This document shows positions 18,303-28,839 of a stretch of DNA of 54,091 nucleotides, in pieces; position 1 is the first letter of the stretch, and the number at the start of each line of letters is the position of its first letter. The notes under the pieces were generated by a model. It worked only from the letters and a program-made list of their open reading frames with translations, was not told the origin of the DNA and made no database searches. This DNA comes from Deltaproteobacteria bacterium (GTDB taxonomy: Bacteria > Desulfobacterota > GWC2-55-46). The stretch spans positions 1 through 54,091 of the forward strand of contig JACRCL010000018.1 of NCBI GenBank assembly GCA_016219015.1, read 5' to 3'. A program made the position numbers and the translations under genes.

Positions 18303-18782
18303 TTACCTTGGCAATGCCGCTTTATGGGTGGACCTCTTGAATAGCTCCCTGTGCCTTGCGAGGTAATAGACTATGGCTGAGTTTATGATGAGGATTACGA
18401 GCTTGAAGACCGTGAACGCGCGGAGCATCTCGTAGAGCTCGTATGGGATAAGCATGCCGGTTGCTATCACCGTTAGCCACTCCGCCCACCGGAGCCTCAT
18501 GTGAAGGCCGTAAGCCTCAACGAGGTTGAATACGCCGAATATCAATATAACGCAGGTTATGCCGAAGTAGGTGGTGTGCTGGACCATCCCGGCCTGCTTT
18601 ATGGCCGAGCTTATGATGTGGTTCTCCGTATTGAGGTTGAGGTTCAGGGCGAGTTTTTTGAATACGGCCTCCATGTCGCCGTCAAGGTATTTGAAAAAGC
18701 TCACCGAGAGTATCAGCTCGATAATACCCATGAAGGTCTTGTAGCCGATTATGAGTTTGAGGAACTGTCCCCGCTCTTTCAT
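18303..18782 (-). CDS. DUF2127 family membrane protein
   Basis: A 159-residue protein with four hydrophobic segments (about 15-32, 70-90, 98-118, 124-142). The pattern [23 protein letters not shown] is characteristic of the DUF2127 family of small bacterial membrane proteins, whose function is not established. Its ATG overlaps the hisF stop (ATGA), so it should be translated with the histidine operon; whether it has any role there is unknown. It occupies the place where other genomes often have hisI or hisIE. Confidence 0.75.
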   Translation of the reverse strand: MKERGQFLKLIIGYKTFMGIIELILSVSFFKYLDGDMEAVFKKLALNLNLNTENHIISSAIKQAGMVQHTTYFGITCVILIFGVFNLVEAYGLHMRLRWAEWLTVIATGMLIPYELYEMLRAFTVFKLVILIINSAIVYYLARHRELFKRSTHKAALPR

Positions 18783-19555
18783 GGCTCCATGTCAGGGGGC
18801 CTTATCTTTATCCCCTTTTTGCCGAGGTACTCCTTTGCCTGCGGTATGGTATAGACCCCGAAGTGGAATATCGACGCGGCCAACGCCGCGTCGGCGTGCC
18901 CGGCCGTGAACGCCTCGTACAGATGCTCCAATGTCCCCGCCCCGCCCGAGGCTATGACGGGTATCGAGGTGGCCAGCGCTACCGCCTTCGTAAGCTCTAT
19001 GTCGTAGCCGTCCTTTGTGCCGTCCCTGTCCATGCTCGTAAGGAGTATCTCCCCTGCCCCGTACGCGTCCATCTTCTTCGCCCACTCCACGGCGTCAAGG
19101 CCCCTCGGCCTTCTCCCCCCGTGGGTGTAGACCTCCCAGCCGTCACTGCCGTGCTTCCTTTTCGCGTCTATGGCAACGACTATGCACTGGCTCCCGAACC
19201 GCTCCGAGGCCCTCCGGACGAAGTCCGGGTCTTCCACGGCCGAGGTGTTTATAGAGACCTTGTCCGTGCCAGCGCGGAGCAGTTCTTTTATATCGTCGAG
19301 CGTCCTGATGCCCCCGCCTACGGTCAGGGGCATGAATACCTCCGAGGCGGTCTTCTCGACGATGTCGAGTATGGTCTTCCTCTTCTCGTGTGAGGCCGTG
19401 ATATCGAGGAAGACGAGCTCGTCGGCGCCCTGCCCCTCGTACGCCTTCGCGGCGTCGACCGGGTCGCCCGCGTCGCGAAGCTCCACGAAGCTTACGCCCT
19501 TGACGACGCGCCCGTCCTTTACGTCGAGGCACGGTATTATCCTTTTGGTGAGCAT
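18779..19555 (-). CDS. hisF: Imidazole glycerol phosphate synthase, cyclase subunit
   Basis: A 258-residue TIM barrel that, with ammonia from HisH, converts PRFAR into imidazole glycerol phosphate and AICAR (ZMP). The N-terminal [20 protein letters not shown] holds a catalytic Asp; [15 protein letters not shown] holds the second. It lies last of the his genes in the order hisG-D-B-H-A-F. The ZMP it releases is the ligand class sensed by the riboswitch at 782-900. Confidence 0.97.
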   Translation of the reverse strand: MLTKRIIPCLDVKDGRVVKGVSFVELRDAGDPVDAAKAYEGQGADELVFLDITASHEKRKTILDIVEKTASEVFMPLTVGGGIRTLDDIKELLRAGTDKVSINTSAVEDPDFVRRASERFGSQCIVVAIDAKRKHGSDGWEVYTHGGRRPRGLDAVEWAKKMDAYGAGEILLTSMDRDGTKDGYDIELTKAVALATSIPVIASGGAGTLEHLYEAFTAGHADAALAASIFHFGVYTIPQAKEYLGKKGIKIRPPDMEP

Positions 19556-19589
19556 CGTTCTTTCTAACAGGCTGCTAAAAAGCCTTCGG

Positions 19590-20306
19590 CTAACCTGCCG
19601 CCTCTATCGCTTCCTTCAGGTCGAGGTCCCCCGAATAGAGCGCCTTGCCGATTATGACGCCTTCTATCTTGACGCCTCTGTACGATTCTATGTCCTTTTT
19701 CGACGAGACCCCGCCCGAGGCCACGACGGGTATCGATACCGACTCGGCCATCTCTTTCGTGGCCTCTATGTTCGGCCCCTTGAGCATCCCGTCCCGAGAT
19801 ATGTCAGTGTAGATGATCGCGGCAACACCTATGCCCTCAAGCCTTTTCGCAAGGCCAATGGCGCTCTCGTCCGTGACAGTGACCCAGCCTTTTATGGCTA
19901 CGTGGCCATCCTTCGCGTCTATGCCCACGGCTATCCTGCCGGGGTATCTCCGTGTGAGGGTCTTGAGGAACTCCGGGGCCTCATACGCGGCAGTGCCGAT
20001 TATTATCCTCTTCACATTGGGGAAAAAGAGATACCTCTCGGCGGTCTTCTCGTCCCTTATGCCGCCGCCTATCTGGACGGGCACCTTTACGCCTTCGATT
20101 ATCCCCTTTATCACGTCGAAGTTCTTTGCGTTCCCCTCCACGGCCCCGTTAAGGTCGACGAGGTGGATAAGCCTCGCGCCCATCGACTGCCACTTTTGGG
20201 CGACTTGAACGGGGTCGTCGGAATAGACCGTCTCGGCGTCCATCCTGCCCTGTGTAAGGCGGACGCACCTTTTGTCCTTTATGTCTATGGCCGGGATGAT
20301 AAGCAA
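19590..20306 (-). CDS. hisA: Phosphoribosylformimino-AICAR phosphate isomerase
   Basis: A 238-residue TIM barrel catalysing the Amadori rearrangement before HisHF. The N-terminal [19 protein letters not shown] carries the first catalytic Asp; [10 protein letters not shown] the second. The start is a TTG at 20306, three bases after the hisH stop; the family N-terminus begins exactly there and no better start exists. The 34-nt spacer to hisF holds one end of the AGGCTGCT repeat. Confidence 0.96.
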   Translation of the reverse strand: MLIIPAIDIKDKRCVRLTQGRMDAETVYSDDPVQVAQKWQSMGARLIHLVDLNGAVEGNAKNFDVIKGIIEGVKVPVQIGGGIRDEKTAERYLFFPNVKRIIIGTAAYEAPEFLKTLTRRYPGRIAVGIDAKDGHVAIKGWVTVTDESAIGLAKRLEGIGVAAIIYTDISRDGMLKGPNIEATKEMAESVSIPVVASGGVSSKKDIESYRGVKIEGVIIGKALYSGDLDLKEAIEAAG

Positions 20307-20309
20307 GTT

Positions 20310-20915
20310 TTAGCTCAGCTCGCTGAAGTTCTTCAAAACCTTGAGCCCCGCCCTCTGGCTCTTCTCCGGGTGGAACTGGCAGGCCATGACATTGTCCTTT
20401 TCTATGCTGCTCGTGAACTCCACCCCGTAGCCGGTTGTCGTAAGGTCCACGCCTTTGTCAACGGGGACCGCGTAGTATGAGTGGACGAAGTAGAAAAACG
20501 GCTCCTCCGGCAGGTTCTTCAATAGAGCTGAGTCTTTTTTAACGCTTACATTATTCCAGCCCATGTGCGGGACCTTAAGCTCCCCTTCGGGGAAGCGGAC
20601 GACCTTGCCCTTTATAACCCCGAGGCCCTTATGACGCCCGAACTCCGCCGATTCATCGAACAATAGCTGGAGGCCGAGGCAGATGCCGAGGAAGGGCTTG
20701 CCCGCCTCTATGGCCTTCAATATCGGCTCCACGAGGCCGTAGTCGCTCAAGTTCCTCATGCAGTCCTTGAACGCGCCGACGCCGGGCAGGACTACGTGGC
20801 TCGCCTCCCTTATAATTTTCGGGTCGCGCGTGACAGTAGCCTTCGCTCCGACCTTTTCCAATGCCTTGGTCACGCTCCTCAAGTTGCCCATGTCGTAGTC
20901 GATGACGGCTATCAA
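20310..20915 (-). CDS. hisH: Imidazole glycerol phosphate synthase, glutaminase subunit
   Basis: A 201-residue class-I glutamine amidotransferase feeding ammonia to HisF. It starts with [14 protein letters not shown]. The nucleophile C79 is in [12 protein letters not shown], and the catalytic His/Glu lie in CQFHPEKSQ. The start is a TTG at 20915 overlapping the hisB stop (TTGA), with AAAGGGGAAG upstream. The frame stays open further left of this start on the leftward strand but only as out-of-frame hisB sequence. Confidence 0.95.
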   Translation of the reverse strand: MIAVIDYDMGNLRSVTKALEKVGAKATVTRDPKIIREASHVVLPGVGAFKDCMRNLSDYGLVEPILKAIEAGKPFLGICLGLQLLFDESAEFGRHKGLGVIKGKVVRFPEGELKVPHMGWNNVSVKKDSALLKNLPEEPFFYFVHSYYAVPVDKGVDLTTTGYGVEFTSSIEKDNVMACQFHPEKSQRAGLKVLKNFSELS

Positions 20916-21541
20916 AGCTTCCCCTTTGTTGACATAACTCCCTTGATTCTCTTGTCCTTCGTAACAGCCGCGCTCAAGGCCCTGCCGAGCGCCTTGAAGA
21001 CCGACTCCATCGAATGGTGGATGTCCATGCCGTAGTGGATCGTCACGTGGAGGTCGGCCCCGAGACTGTTGGAAAACGCCTTCAGGAACTCCTGCAAAAG
21101 CCCCATGTCGAAGGCGTCGACCATCTTGCCGTCTATCATGGCCGAGACCATCTTCTTCGATACGGCGAAGGAGTCCTTCGTGGTGTTGAACTTGAAATAC
21201 GGCCTGTTGCTTATGTCGCAGACTACGGTGGAAAGTGAGTCCATCATCGGAAAGTCCGCGCTCCCGCACCTCTTGATCCCGGAATTTTTGCCGAGCGCCT
21301 TCTTGAACGCCTCGCCGAGGGCCAGCCCTACGTCCTCTATCGTATGATGGAAGTCCACCTCGACGTCGCCCTTCGCCCTTATCTTGAGGTCGAAGAGCCC
21401 GTGCTTCGTAAAGTTCGTGAGCATGTGGTCGAAAAAGGGTATCGGCGTTTTTATGTCGCCCCTTCCGCTCCCGTCGAGGTTTACCTCGACCGTGATGTCG
21501 GTCTCCTTCGTCTTCCTCGCGACTTTCGCCTTACGCGACAT
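20912..21541 (-). CDS. hisB: Imidazoleglycerol-phosphate dehydratase
   Basis: A 209-residue monofunctional HisB (no phosphatase domain), so histidinol phosphatase must be a separate gene outside the window. The metal-binding signatures FFDHMLTNFTKHG, DFHHTIEDVGLALGEA and the second-half MGMDIHHSMESVFKALGRAL-like His-rich motif near the end are present. AAAGGGG precedes the ATG at 21541. It overlaps hisH. Confidence 0.97.
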   Translation of the reverse strand: MSRKAKVARKTKETDITVEVNLDGSGRGDIKTPIPFFDHMLTNFTKHGLFDLKIRAKGDVEVDFHHTIEDVGLALGEAFKKALGKNSGIKRCGSADFPMMDSLSTVVCDISNRPYFKFNTTKDSFAVSKKMVSAMIDGKMVDAFDMGLLQEFLKAFSNSLGADLHVTIHYGMDIHHSMESVFKALGRALSAAVTKDKRIKGVMSTKGKL

Positions 21542-21586
21542 AACGGCCCCTTTGGTAGGGCGGGGCCTGAAGCCCCGCCTGTGTGG

Positions 21587-22888
21587 TTACTTCTTTTTTT
21601 TAAACCGCGCCTCGACGCTCCTGCCGTGCGCTTCCAGCCCTTCCATCTCAGCGAACCTCTTTATATCCCTGCCGAGCGAATCTATCGCGCCCTCGGAAAA
21701 ACTTATCACGCTCGTCCTCTTCACGAAGTCCCAGACCCCGAGCGGGGAAGAGAACCGCGCCGTGCCCCCGGTGGGGAGCGTGTGGTTCGGGCCGGCCAGA
21801 TAGTCCCCGGCGGCCTCGGGGGTGTTCCTGCCGAGGAAGACCGCGCCCGCGTTCCTAATAAGCCCGAGTAGCTCGAAGGGCCTTTCGACAAACAGCTCGA
21901 GGTGCTCCGGGGCTATGGCGTTCGAGATGCGGGCGGCCTCTTCAAGGGTACCGGCTATTATTATAAGCCCGTACCTGTCTATCGACTCCCCGGCTATAGC
22001 GCGCCTCTTAAGGCCCTTCAACAGCCTGCCGACCTCTTTAGCGACCGCCTTCGCAGTCTTCTCGGAGGTCGTAATGAGTATCGACGAGGCGAGTTCGTCG
22101 TGCTCTGCCTGCGAAAGGAGGTCTATAGCCATCCACGAGGGGTCGCCCGTGCCGTCGTTTATTATGAGTATCTCGCTCGGGCCCGCTATCATGTCGATAT
22201 CCACGGCCCCGAAGACGAGCCTCTTGGCGGTTGCCACGTATATATTGCCCGGCCCGGTAATCTTATCGACCCTCGGTATCGACTCTGTCCCGTACGCGAG
22301 CGCGCCTATGGCCTGCGCGCCGCCTATTTTAAATACCCTGTCAACGGACGCGGCCTTTGCCGCAACGAGCACATACGGGTTTACCCCGTCCTTGCCGGGC
22401 GGTGTCGCCATGACGACCTCGTCGACGCCCGCGACCTTTGCCGGTATCGCGTTCATCAGGACGGTAGAAGGGTACGCGGCCTTGCCGCCGGGCACGTATA
22501 TGCCCGCGCGCTCGAGCGGGGTCACCTTAGAGCCGAGGACGGTGCCGTCAGGCTCGGTCACGAACCATGAATTGTCCGATTGCCTTTTGTGGAAGGATTC
22601 TATTCTCTGGGCGGCGAGCCTTATTACGGCGAGGTCTTTCTTTGGCACGGCCCGCAAGGCGGCGGCGAACTCCTTTTCCCTCACCTCGAAGGCGTCGAGG
22701 TAAACCTTGTCGAACCGTTTCGTATACTCGGCTACCGCGTGATCGCCCCTTGCCCTTACGTCGTCGAGGATGGCCTTTACAGTGACCTCGACCGCGGACG
22801 TGTCCGCCTCGCCGCGCTTCAGGACTCCGGAGAGCGTTTGGGCAAAAGATTTATCGTTCGATTTTATTATGCGCATTGGGGGGCACAT
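21587..22888 (-). CDS. hisD: Histidinol dehydrogenase
   Basis: A 433-residue zinc enzyme performing the last two oxidations to histidine. Visible family regions are the NAD-binding GGAQAIGALAYGTESIP, the signature IDMIAGPSEILII, LSQAEHDELASSILIT with catalytic Glu/His, and GPNHTLPTGGTARFSSPLG with zinc and substrate His. Two in-frame ATGs, 22888 and 22876, are possible and neither has a clear ribosome site. An end fragment of a repeat separates it from hisG. Confidence 0.97.
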   Translation of the reverse strand: MCPPMRIIKSNDKSFAQTLSGVLKRGEADTSAVEVTVKAILDDVRARGDHAVAEYTKRFDKVYLDAFEVREKEFAAALRAVPKKDLAVIRLAAQRIESFHKRQSDNSWFVTEPDGTVLGSKVTPLERAGIYVPGGKAAYPSTVLMNAIPAKVAGVDEVVMATPPGKDGVNPYVLVAAKAASVDRVFKIGGAQAIGALAYGTESIPRVDKITGPGNIYVATAKRLVFGAVDIDMIAGPSEILIINDGTGDPSWMAIDLLSQAEHDELASSILITTSEKTAKAVAKEVGRLLKGLKRRAIAGESIDRYGLIIIAGTLEEAARISNAIAPEHLELFVERPFELLGLIRNAGAVFLGRNTPEAAGDYLAGPNHTLPTGGTARFSSPLGVWDFVKRTSVISFSEGAIDSLGRDIKRFAEMEGLEAHGRSVEARFKKKK

Positions 22889-22918
22889 TATTTAACGGGG
22901 AATACTATTTAGTCTATC

Positions 22919-22982
22919 ATTCCAGACGTAGGGATCGACAAATTACGAGATTCTTCGTCGCCTTCGGCTCCTCAGAATGACG
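22919..22982. repeat. Fragment of the CTGATTAAT-type repeat between hisG and hisD
   Basis: GAGATTCTTCGTCGCCTTCGG...CTCAGAATGACG matches the right arm of the elements at 8961-9089 and 14873-15027; the outer terminal repeats are missing. Confidence 0.5.
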
Positions 22983-22993
22983 ACTTTGCGAAA

Positions 22994-23659
22994 TTATCTC
23001 TTCATCCGGGCAAGGGCCTTGCCGAGGCTGTCGACAAGCTCCTTTACCCTCCTCGGCTTTGTCTTCAGGCTCGCCCTGTTGCATACGAGCTTTGAGGATA
23101 TCCCCATAACGTCCTCTACCTCTACGAGGCCGTTCTTCTTCAGGGTCTCCCCGGTCTGGACGAGGTCAACTATGCGCTCTGAAAGCCCGAGCAGAGGCGC
23201 GAGCTCTATCGAGCCGTAGAGCTTTATTATCTCGACCTGTATGCCCTTGTTGAGGAAGTGCTTTAAAGTTATGTTCGGGTACTTCGTGGCCACCCTTATG
23301 TGGGTCCAGCGGCTGGGGTTGTCGCGCGCGCCGAGCGCCCTGGGCTCGGCCACGACCATCCTGCATACGCCGATATTCAGGTCAAGCGGCTCGTAGAGGT
23401 CCTTCGCCTGCTCGAGGAGCACGTCCTTGCCGGCTATGCCCATGTCGGCGGCGCCGTACTCGACGTAAGTCGGCACGTCCTGGCTCCTTATTACCATGAA
23501 CCGAAGGCCGTCCGCAATATCCTCGAATATGAGCTTCCTCTCGTCGCTTAATATCTCGCTGAAATCGACCCCCGCGGCCCTGAACAGCTTCGCCGCCTCT
23601 TTCAATATCCTGCCCTTGGGCAGCGCTATCGTAAGGGTGTCCCGTAACGGCCTTCTCAT
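22994..23659 (-). CDS. hisG: ATP phosphoribosyltransferase, short (HisZ-dependent) form
   Basis: A 221-residue HisGS catalytic subunit for the first step of histidine synthesis. The N-terminal [14 protein letters not shown] and the PRPP-site sequence [18 protein letters not shown] are typical. The length shows that the regulatory C-terminal ACT-like domain of the long form is absent, which fits the hisZ gene at 3958-4953. It overlaps the murA stop by ATGA. Confidence 0.97.
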   Translation of the reverse strand: MRRPLRDTLTIALPKGRILKEAAKLFRAAGVDFSEILSDERKLIFEDIADGLRFMVIRSQDVPTYVEYGAADMGIAGKDVLLEQAKDLYEPLDLNIGVCRMVVAEPRALGARDNPSRWTHIRVATKYPNITLKHFLNKGIQVEIIKLYGSIELAPLLGLSERIVDLVQTGETLKKNGLVEVEDVMGISSKLVCNRASLKTKPRRVKELVDSLGKALARMKR

Positions 23660-24915
23660 TCTTTGACCCTCTCTATGTTGGCACCGAGGCGCTTCAATTT
23701 TTCCTCTATCCTCTCATAGCCGCGGTCGAGGTGGTATATCCTCGACACCTCCGTCCTGCCCTCGGCCACGAGCCCGGCGAGTATCAGGGACGCGCTCGCG
23801 CGGAGGTCGGTGGCCATAAGGGGCGCGCCGCTTAAACCCTTTACCCCCCTTACGACCGCGCTCCTGCCGTCGATCTTTATGTCCGCCCCCATGCGCTTCA
23901 TCTCGCTTACGTGCATGAACCTGTTCTCGAATACCGTCTCGGTAATGACGCTTAATCCGCTCGCTATCGTCATCATGGCCATTATCTGCGCCTGCATGTC
24001 CGTGGGAAAGCCCGGGTAGGGTATGGTCTTCACGTCCACGCTCCTTATCGGCCAGTCCCCTATGACGCGGACACCGTTCTCTTCCTCGGTAATCTCGGCC
24101 CCGGCCTCTTTCAATTTCATGTTGAGCGAATCGAGGTGCCAGTACGGGCAGTCCTTTACGAGCACGTTGCCCCTTGTCATGGCAGAGGCGACCATGAAGG
24201 TGCCCGCCTCTATCCTGTCCGGGATGACCCTCACGGTAGTGGGCCTGAGCTCCTTCACGCCTTCTATCTTTATCGTATCGGTGCCCGCGCCCGTTATCGA
24301 TGCGCCCATCTTGTTGAGGGCGTCCGCGAGGCAGACTACCTCGGGCTCGAGGGCCGCGTTCTCCAGTATCGTCGTGCCATCGGCGTGGACGGCCGCGAGC
24401 ATCAGGTTCTCCGTGCCCGTGACCGTGGCTGTGTCGAAATATATCTTCGCGCCCTTCAGCCTCTCGGCGGCTACGTTTACGTACCCGGCGTCTATGCTTA
24501 TCTCCGCGCCCATCTTCTCGAGGCCCTTCAGGTGCAGGTCCACGGGCCTCGCCCCTATGGCGCATCCGCCGGGCAGCGATACCCTTGCCCTCTTGAACCT
24601 CGATACCAGCGGGCCGAGTACGAGTACCGAGGCGCGCATCGTCTTTACGAGCTCGTACGGCGCCTCAGGAGCCTTCACGTCCCGCGTCCTTATCTTCAAG
24701 ACGCCGCTCGCGGGGTCGGCCTCGATATCGGAGCCGAGGTGCCTGAGGAGCGTCTTGAAGGTGTCTATGTCCTTGAGCCGGGGGACGTTGGTGATGGTGT
24801 TCCAGCCCTCCACGAGCAGGGAGGCCGCCATGAGCGGCAATACCGCGTTCTTCGCGCCGCTTACCTGTACGTCGCCTACGAGGCGTCCGCCGCCCTCTAT
24901 GACTATCTTATCCAT
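23656..24915 (-). CDS. murA: UDP-N-acetylglucosamine 1-carboxyvinyltransferase
   Basis: A 419-residue enzyme adding enolpyruvate to UDP-GlcNAc, the first committed step of peptidoglycan synthesis. K22-N23 in [10 protein letters not shown] are the substrate-binding pair. C118 in [16 protein letters not shown] is the active-site cysteine that fosfomycin alkylates; Cys rather than Asp predicts sensitivity in principle. It starts the murA-hisG-hisD run, as in related genomes, and is coupled to hisG. Confidence 0.97.
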   Translation of the reverse strand: MDKIVIEGGGRLVGDVQVSGAKNAVLPLMAASLLVEGWNTITNVPRLKDIDTFKTLLRHLGSDIEADPASGVLKIRTRDVKAPEAPYELVKTMRASVLVLGPLVSRFKRARVSLPGGCAIGARPVDLHLKGLEKMGAEISIDAGYVNVAAERLKGAKIYFDTATVTGTENLMLAAVHADGTTILENAALEPEVVCLADALNKMGASITGAGTDTIKIEGVKELRPTTVRVIPDRIEAGTFMVASAMTRGNVLVKDCPYWHLDSLNMKLKEAGAEITEEENGVRVIGDWPIRSVDVKTIPYPGFPTDMQAQIMAMMTIASGLSVITETVFENRFMHVSEMKRMGADIKIDGRSAVVRGVKGLSGAPLMATDLRASASLILAGLVAEGRTEVSRIYHLDRGYERIEEKLKRLGANIERVKE

Positions 24916-25086
24916 AAGCTATCCGATGTTGAAAAAGTCCATCCATGGCTTTTTCAATCACGGTTTGGCCGAAGTGAATCCGGCCAAACCTTACAAATTG
25001 CTCGACTTTTCAAGTCTCGCAATTTGGCAATCCGTCCATGGATTGCAAGCAGGGTGTTTTTCAACACCCTGCTATCCGCGCGGGCC
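24916..25086. other. Hairpin-rich spacer between prfA and murA
   Basis: Three inverted repeats follow each other: TTGAAAAAGTCCATCCATGG/TTTTTCAA, GGTTTGGCCG/CGGCCAAACC, and AGGGTGTTTTTCAACACCCT. Part of it (AAATTGCTCG...CGCAATTT) also pairs. No gene is visible. In many bacteria prmC sits at this position. Confidence 0.55.
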
Positions 25087-26169
25087 TCAAGCGGGCACCG
25101 TATTTTCCGCGCCCTTGAGCGCCTCTGTCTGGTAATAGCCTATGAGGTTGTCTATAAGCTCGTTCAGGTCGCCTTCGAGAATTTCGTTCAGCCTGTGGAG
25201 CGTAAGCCCTACCCTGTGGTCCGAGACCCGGTTCTGGGGGAAGTTGTAAGTCCTTATCTTCTCGCTCCTGTCCCCGGTGCCGACCTGGGTCTTCCTGTCG
25301 AGGGCTATCTTTTTCTGCTGTTCCTGTACCTTCATGTCGAGTATCCGGGCCTTGAGCACCTTCAGGGCCTTGGCGCGGTTCTTGTGCTGGCTCTTCTCTT
25401 CCTGGCAGGCCACGACGACCCCGGTCGGTATATGGGTCATCCTGACGGCGGTCTCGACCTTGTTGACGTTCTGCCCTCCGTGGCCGCCGGAGCGGTACGT
25501 GTCCACCCGGATGTCCTCCATCCTCACGTCGACCTCGACGTCCTCGGCCTCCGGCATCACCGCCACTGTGACCGTTGACGTGTGCCTCCTGCCCGAGGCC
25601 TCCGTCTCGGGCACGCGCTGGACCCTGTGGACCCCGCTTTCGTACTTGAGCCTCGAGTAGGCGCCCTTGCCTTCGATATTGGCTATGACCTCTTTAAGGC
25701 CGCTAAGGCCCGTGGGGCTGAAGCTCATTATCTCGACCTTCCAGCGGTTCCTCTCTGCGTACCTCGTGTACATCCTGAATAGCTCCGAGGCGAAGAGCGC
25801 GGACTCGTCCCCGCCCGCGCCGGCCCTTATCTCAAGTATTATGTTCCTCTCGTCGTTCGGGTCCTTTGGGAGGAGCATTACCTTTATCTTCGAGATCAGC
25901 TCGTCTTTGCGCCTCTGGAGCGCGGGTATCTCTTCCTTGGCAAGGGACTTCAGCTCCTCGTCCTTGCCCTCGAGGATGGCTTTGTTCTCGGTCAATTCCC
26001 TGTCGGCCTTTTTAAGCTCCCTGTAGGCCTCAATGATATCCCTTAAAGAGGCGTGCTCTCTGGCGTACTTCTGGTAGACCTCCTGGTCGCCGATGACCTC
26101 GGGCCTGGAGAGGAGATCAGAAAGCTCCATATATCTTTTTTCTACGTCTTCGAGACGCTTTTGTATCAT
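25087..26169 (-). CDS. prfA: Peptide chain release factor 1
   Basis: A 360-residue factor that ends translation at UAA and UAG. GGQ, the hydrolysis motif, is at 231-233. The stop-reading tripeptide is PET (187-189) in [15 protein letters not shown], the PxT form of RF1 rather than the SPF of RF2. The N-terminal coiled-coil domain covers about 1-105. The usual downstream partner prmC, which methylates the GGQ glutamine, is not next to it. Confidence 0.96.
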   Translation of the reverse strand: MIQKRLEDVEKRYMELSDLLSRPEVIGDQEVYQKYAREHASLRDIIEAYRELKKADRELTENKAILEGKDEELKSLAKEEIPALQRRKDELISKIKVMLLPKDPNDERNIILEIRAGAGGDESALFASELFRMYTRYAERNRWKVEIMSFSPTGLSGLKEVIANIEGKGAYSRLKYESGVHRVQRVPETEASGRRHTSTVTVAVMPEAEDVEVDVRMEDIRVDTYRSGGHGGQNVNKVETAVRMTHIPTGVVVACQEEKSQHKNRAKALKVLKARILDMKVQEQQKKIALDRKTQVGTGDRSEKIRTYNFPQNRVSDHRVGLTLHRLNEILEGDLNELIDNLIGYYQTEALKGAENTVPA

Positions 26170-26236
26170 AGTATTTAAAAGTATTTAAAATTCGTTAAAT
26201 ATAATTATTTGATTAGCTTTGAGCTATTGGAGAATC

Positions 26237-26923
26237 TTACAGGGCCCTGAACTTCTCCCTTATCTCTTTGGGCCTGCCGCAGGTCATCTCGCCCTCGCCG
26301 CATTTGCCCGGCACGCACGAGGGGCCTGCGTCCTTGAATATGAAAGGGGCCGTGTTTTTCACAAGCCTCAACATCTCGGTGGCCATATCCCTTATCTCCC
26401 ACTGGGCCCTCTCGCAGCAGCGGAGCCTGAAAAAATGCAGCAGCTCCCTCGCGTTCATCGTGACTATTATCTTCGTGCAGGCGGCGTTCGGCAGGATGAA
26501 CCTCGCGTCCTCGGCCGGGACGCCCTCGTCCACGAGGTCCTGATAGAGCCTGTAGACGGAGTTGACGGCGTCCTCGAAGCGCTTCTTCCTCTTCGCGTCC
26601 CTGCCGATGGTCTCGGGGGTGACGTACTCGGGCGCCGAGAACTTCACGTACCTCTGGCTCTGCTGGGAGTACGAGGCGAGCCTGTGCCGGACGAGCTGGT
26701 GGGATGCCGCCCTTGAGATGCCTTCTATCCCGAAAGTGAAGGAGGCGTGCTCAAGGACCGAGGTGTGCCCCATTTTAAGGATTTTACCGAGGAACTTCTC
26801 GCAGGACAGGCCTTTTACCTTATCCTCAAGCGCCTCGATCGTGGAGTCGGAATAGCATAGCCGGGCGGCCATCGCGACCGTCTTTTCAGGGTGGGGAGTG
26901 AAATTGAGGAGGGTTACCTTCAA
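26237..26923 (-). CDS. thyX: Flavin-dependent thymidylate synthase
   Basis: A 228-residue FAD enzyme making dTMP from dUMP with methylenetetrahydrofolate. The ThyX motif RHRxxSxxxxSxRY is complete: R79-H80-R81, S84, S89, R91-Y92. A C-terminal tail with CVPGKCGEGEMTC holds three cysteines beyond the usual end. There is no ThyA in the window, but it may be elsewhere. It lies between rpmE and prfA on the same strand. Confidence 0.97.
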   Translation of the reverse strand: MKVTLLNFTPHPEKTVAMAARLCYSDSTIEALEDKVKGLSCEKFLGKILKMGHTSVLEHASFTFGIEGISRAASHQLVRHRLASYSQQSQRYVKFSAPEYVTPETIGRDAKRKKRFEDAVNSVYRLYQDLVDEGVPAEDARFILPNAACTKIIVTMNARELLHFFRLRCCERAQWEIRDMATEMLRLVKNTAPFIFKDAGPSCVPGKCGEGEMTCGRPKEIREKFRAL

Positions 26924-26938
26924 TCTCTTCTCCCGGCC

Positions 26939-27145
26939 TTACGCTCCCTTTATCCCGTACTTCTTCCTGAACTTCTCGATCCTGCCGGCGGTGTCAAGGA
27001 GCTTCTGCTCGCCCGTGAAAAAGGGGTGGCAGCTCGAGCATATCTCGACCGCTATCTCCTTTTTCGTGGAGCGGGTGGCGATCACATTGCCGCATACGCA
27101 ATGTATCTTCGTATCCTCGTATTTGGGGTGGATTCCTTCTTTCAT
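26939..27145 (-). CDS. rpmE: 50S ribosomal protein L31, zinc-binding form
   Basis: A 68-residue L31 with the C+ zinc signature: C16 and C18 (HCVCGN) and C35 and C38 (ICSSC). KEGIHPKYE and HPFFTGEQK are family hallmarks. It lies between rho and thyX. Zinc-containing L31 is replaceable by a zinc-free paralogue in some bacteria; none is seen here. Confidence 0.97.
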   Translation of the reverse strand: MKEGIHPKYEDTKIHCVCGNVIATRSTKKEIAVEICSSCHPFFTGEQKLLDTAGRIEKFRKKYGIKGA

Positions 27146-27588
27146 GGTAGAGCCTCCGTATGATTTTTATCTCAGGCAGCCTCAAAAGCGGGCCTGGGCA
27201 AAAAAAAGCCCCTCTGCGCCCTCCCGGGTCAAAGCGTTTAATAGTCAATATTAACAACTATGTATCCTGAGCGCAAGGGAAAAAAGCCGGGGGGCGGAAA
27301 GGGTGTACCCTGAGGGGTTATGGCGTGAAAGAGCCGCGAATAAGGGCGCAATCACAAAATACCATGACTGGCAGGGTATTTTGATGGTAAGGAAAATCTT
27401 CTTTATTTTCCAGCCTTGACCCGCCCCTACGGGATTGCGGCTTAGCATACCCATACAGGCTGCTCAAAAAGTCTAAGATGCAAGGAGTCGAAAAATGAGG
27501 AATGAGACGTACTCACTTTGTACGTCGCAGTGACGAATTTTGAAAACGACACAGCAGATTGGGCTTTTTCAGCAGCCTGTGACGGGCC
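27146..27588. other. Intergenic region between rho and rpmE
   Basis: The right third is a repeat element (27457-27578). The rest, 27146-27456, has no convincing gene. A 67-codon frame on the leftward strand (27251-27454) has no ribosome site and an unlikely composition. I see no recognisable RNA. Confidence 0.45.
27457..27578. repeat. AGGCTGCT/AGCAGCCT repeat downstream of rho
   Basis: The ends AGGCTGCTCAAAAAG and CTTTTTCAGCAGCCT are perfect inverted repeats over 15 bp. The inside shares ATGAGACGTACTCAC and ACGTCGCAGTGACGA with the copies at 33504-33617 and 7985-8080. It ends 11 nt before the rho stop and could also form rho's 3' hairpin. Confidence 0.75.
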
Positions 27589-28839
27589 CTACCTGCTCAT
27601 CGATTCAAGGAAGGCCTTGTTAGAGGGCGTATGCTGAATTTTATCGAGCAGGAACTCCATCGACTCTATCGGGTTCAGCGGCTGGAGGACCTTCCTCAGT
27701 ATCCATATCCTGTTGAGCGCCTCCTTGGCAAGGAGCAGTTCCTCTTTCCTTGTGCCGGACTTGTTCAGGTCTATGGCCGGGAATATCCTTCTCTCGGACA
27801 GCTTCCTGTCGAGGACGATTTCCATGTTGCCCGTGCCCTTGAACTCCTCGAATATGACCTCGTCCATGCGGCTCCCGGTGTCTATAAGGGCCGTGGCCAT
27901 GATGGTAAGGCTGCCGCCCTCCTCGATGTTCCTGGCCGCGCCGAAGAACCTCTTGGGCTTATGGAGCGCGTTGGAATCGACGCCGCCCGAGAGGACCTTT
28001 CCGCTCGGCGGCACGACCGCGTTGTACGCCCTGGCAAGCCTCGTAATGGAGTCGAGCAGTATTACGACGTCCTTCTGGTGCTCGACGAGCCTCTTGGCCT
28101 TCTCTATGACCATCTCGGAGACCTGCACGTGCCTCTGCGCCGGCTCGTCGAAGGTCGAGCTTATGACCTCGCCCTTTACGGACCTCTGCATGTCAGTGAC
28201 CTCTTCCGGCCGCTCGTCTATGAGCAGCACGAGGAGGACGACCTCCGGGTGGTTGGCGGTGATCGAATTGGCTATCTTCTGAAGGAGCATGGTCTTACCG
28301 GCCCTCGGTGGAGATACGATAAGCCCCCTCTGCCCCTTGCCGATGGGCGTGAAGAGGTCCATTATCCTCATGGACATGTCGCTGTTGGGGGCTATCTCTA
28401 AGTTTATCTTCTCCTGCGGGTAGAGAGGGGTCAGGTTGTCGAAGAGGATCTTCTCCCGAGCTATCTCAGGGTCCTCGTAGTTGACCTTCTCGACCTTGAG
28501 CAGGGCGAAGTACCTCTCGCCTTCCTTAGGGGGCCTTATCTGGCCGGAGACTATGTCCCCGGTGCGGAGGTTAAACCTCCTTATCTGCGAAGGGGATACG
28601 TAGATATCGTCAGGGCCCGGCAAATAGTTATAGTCGGGCGCCCTCAGAAAGCCGAAGCCGTCCGGAAGGGTCTCGAGCACGCCTTCGCCGTATATTAGGC
28701 CGTTCTGTTCGCTCTGGGATTGGAGGAGGGCGAATATCAGGTCCTGCTTGCGCATCGACGACGCGCTTTCTATGTTATATTTTTTAGCGAGCGTAGTAAG
28801 CTCGTTTATCTTTTTTTCCTTAAGTTCCTTGAGGTTCAT
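27589..28839 (-). CDS. rho: Transcription termination factor Rho
   Basis: A 416-residue hexameric RNA helicase. The N-terminal Rho domain (about 1-45), the cold-shock-like RNA-binding domain with [22 protein letters not shown], Walker [12 protein letters not shown] near residue 178, and Walker [14 protein letters not shown] are clear. The length is normal, with no large insertion. It follows a consensus promoter (29023-29051) and a leader of about 180 nt. Confidence 0.97.
   Translation of the reverse strand: MNLKELKEKKINELTTLAKKYNIESASSMRKQDLIFALLQSQSEQNGLIYGEGVLETLPDGFGFLRAPDYNYLPGPDDIYVSPSQIRRFNLRTGDIVSGQIRPPKEGERYFALLKVEKVNYEDPEIAREKILFDNLTPLYPQEKINLEIAPNSDMSMRIMDLFTPIGKGQRGLIVSPPRAGKTMLLQKIANSITANHPEVVLLVLLIDERPEEVTDMQRSVKGEVISSTFDEPAQRHVQVSEMVIEKAKRLVEHQKDVVILLDSITRLARAYNAVVPPSGKVLSGGVDSNALHKPKRFFGAARNIEEGGSLTIMATALIDTGSRMDEVIFEEFKGTGNMEIVLDRKLSERRIFPAIDLNKSGTRKEELLLAKEALNRIWILRKVLQPLNPIESMEFLLDKIQHTPSNKAFLESMSR

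Noticed and set aside
20916-21269. An N-terminal extension of HisH by 118 codons.
   Set aside because: It reads hisB in another frame; HisH homology begins at the TTG at 20915, with a ribosome site just before it.
27251-27454. A 67-codon leftward frame between rho and rpmE.
   Set aside because: No ribosome site, unusual composition and no similarity to anything I know.
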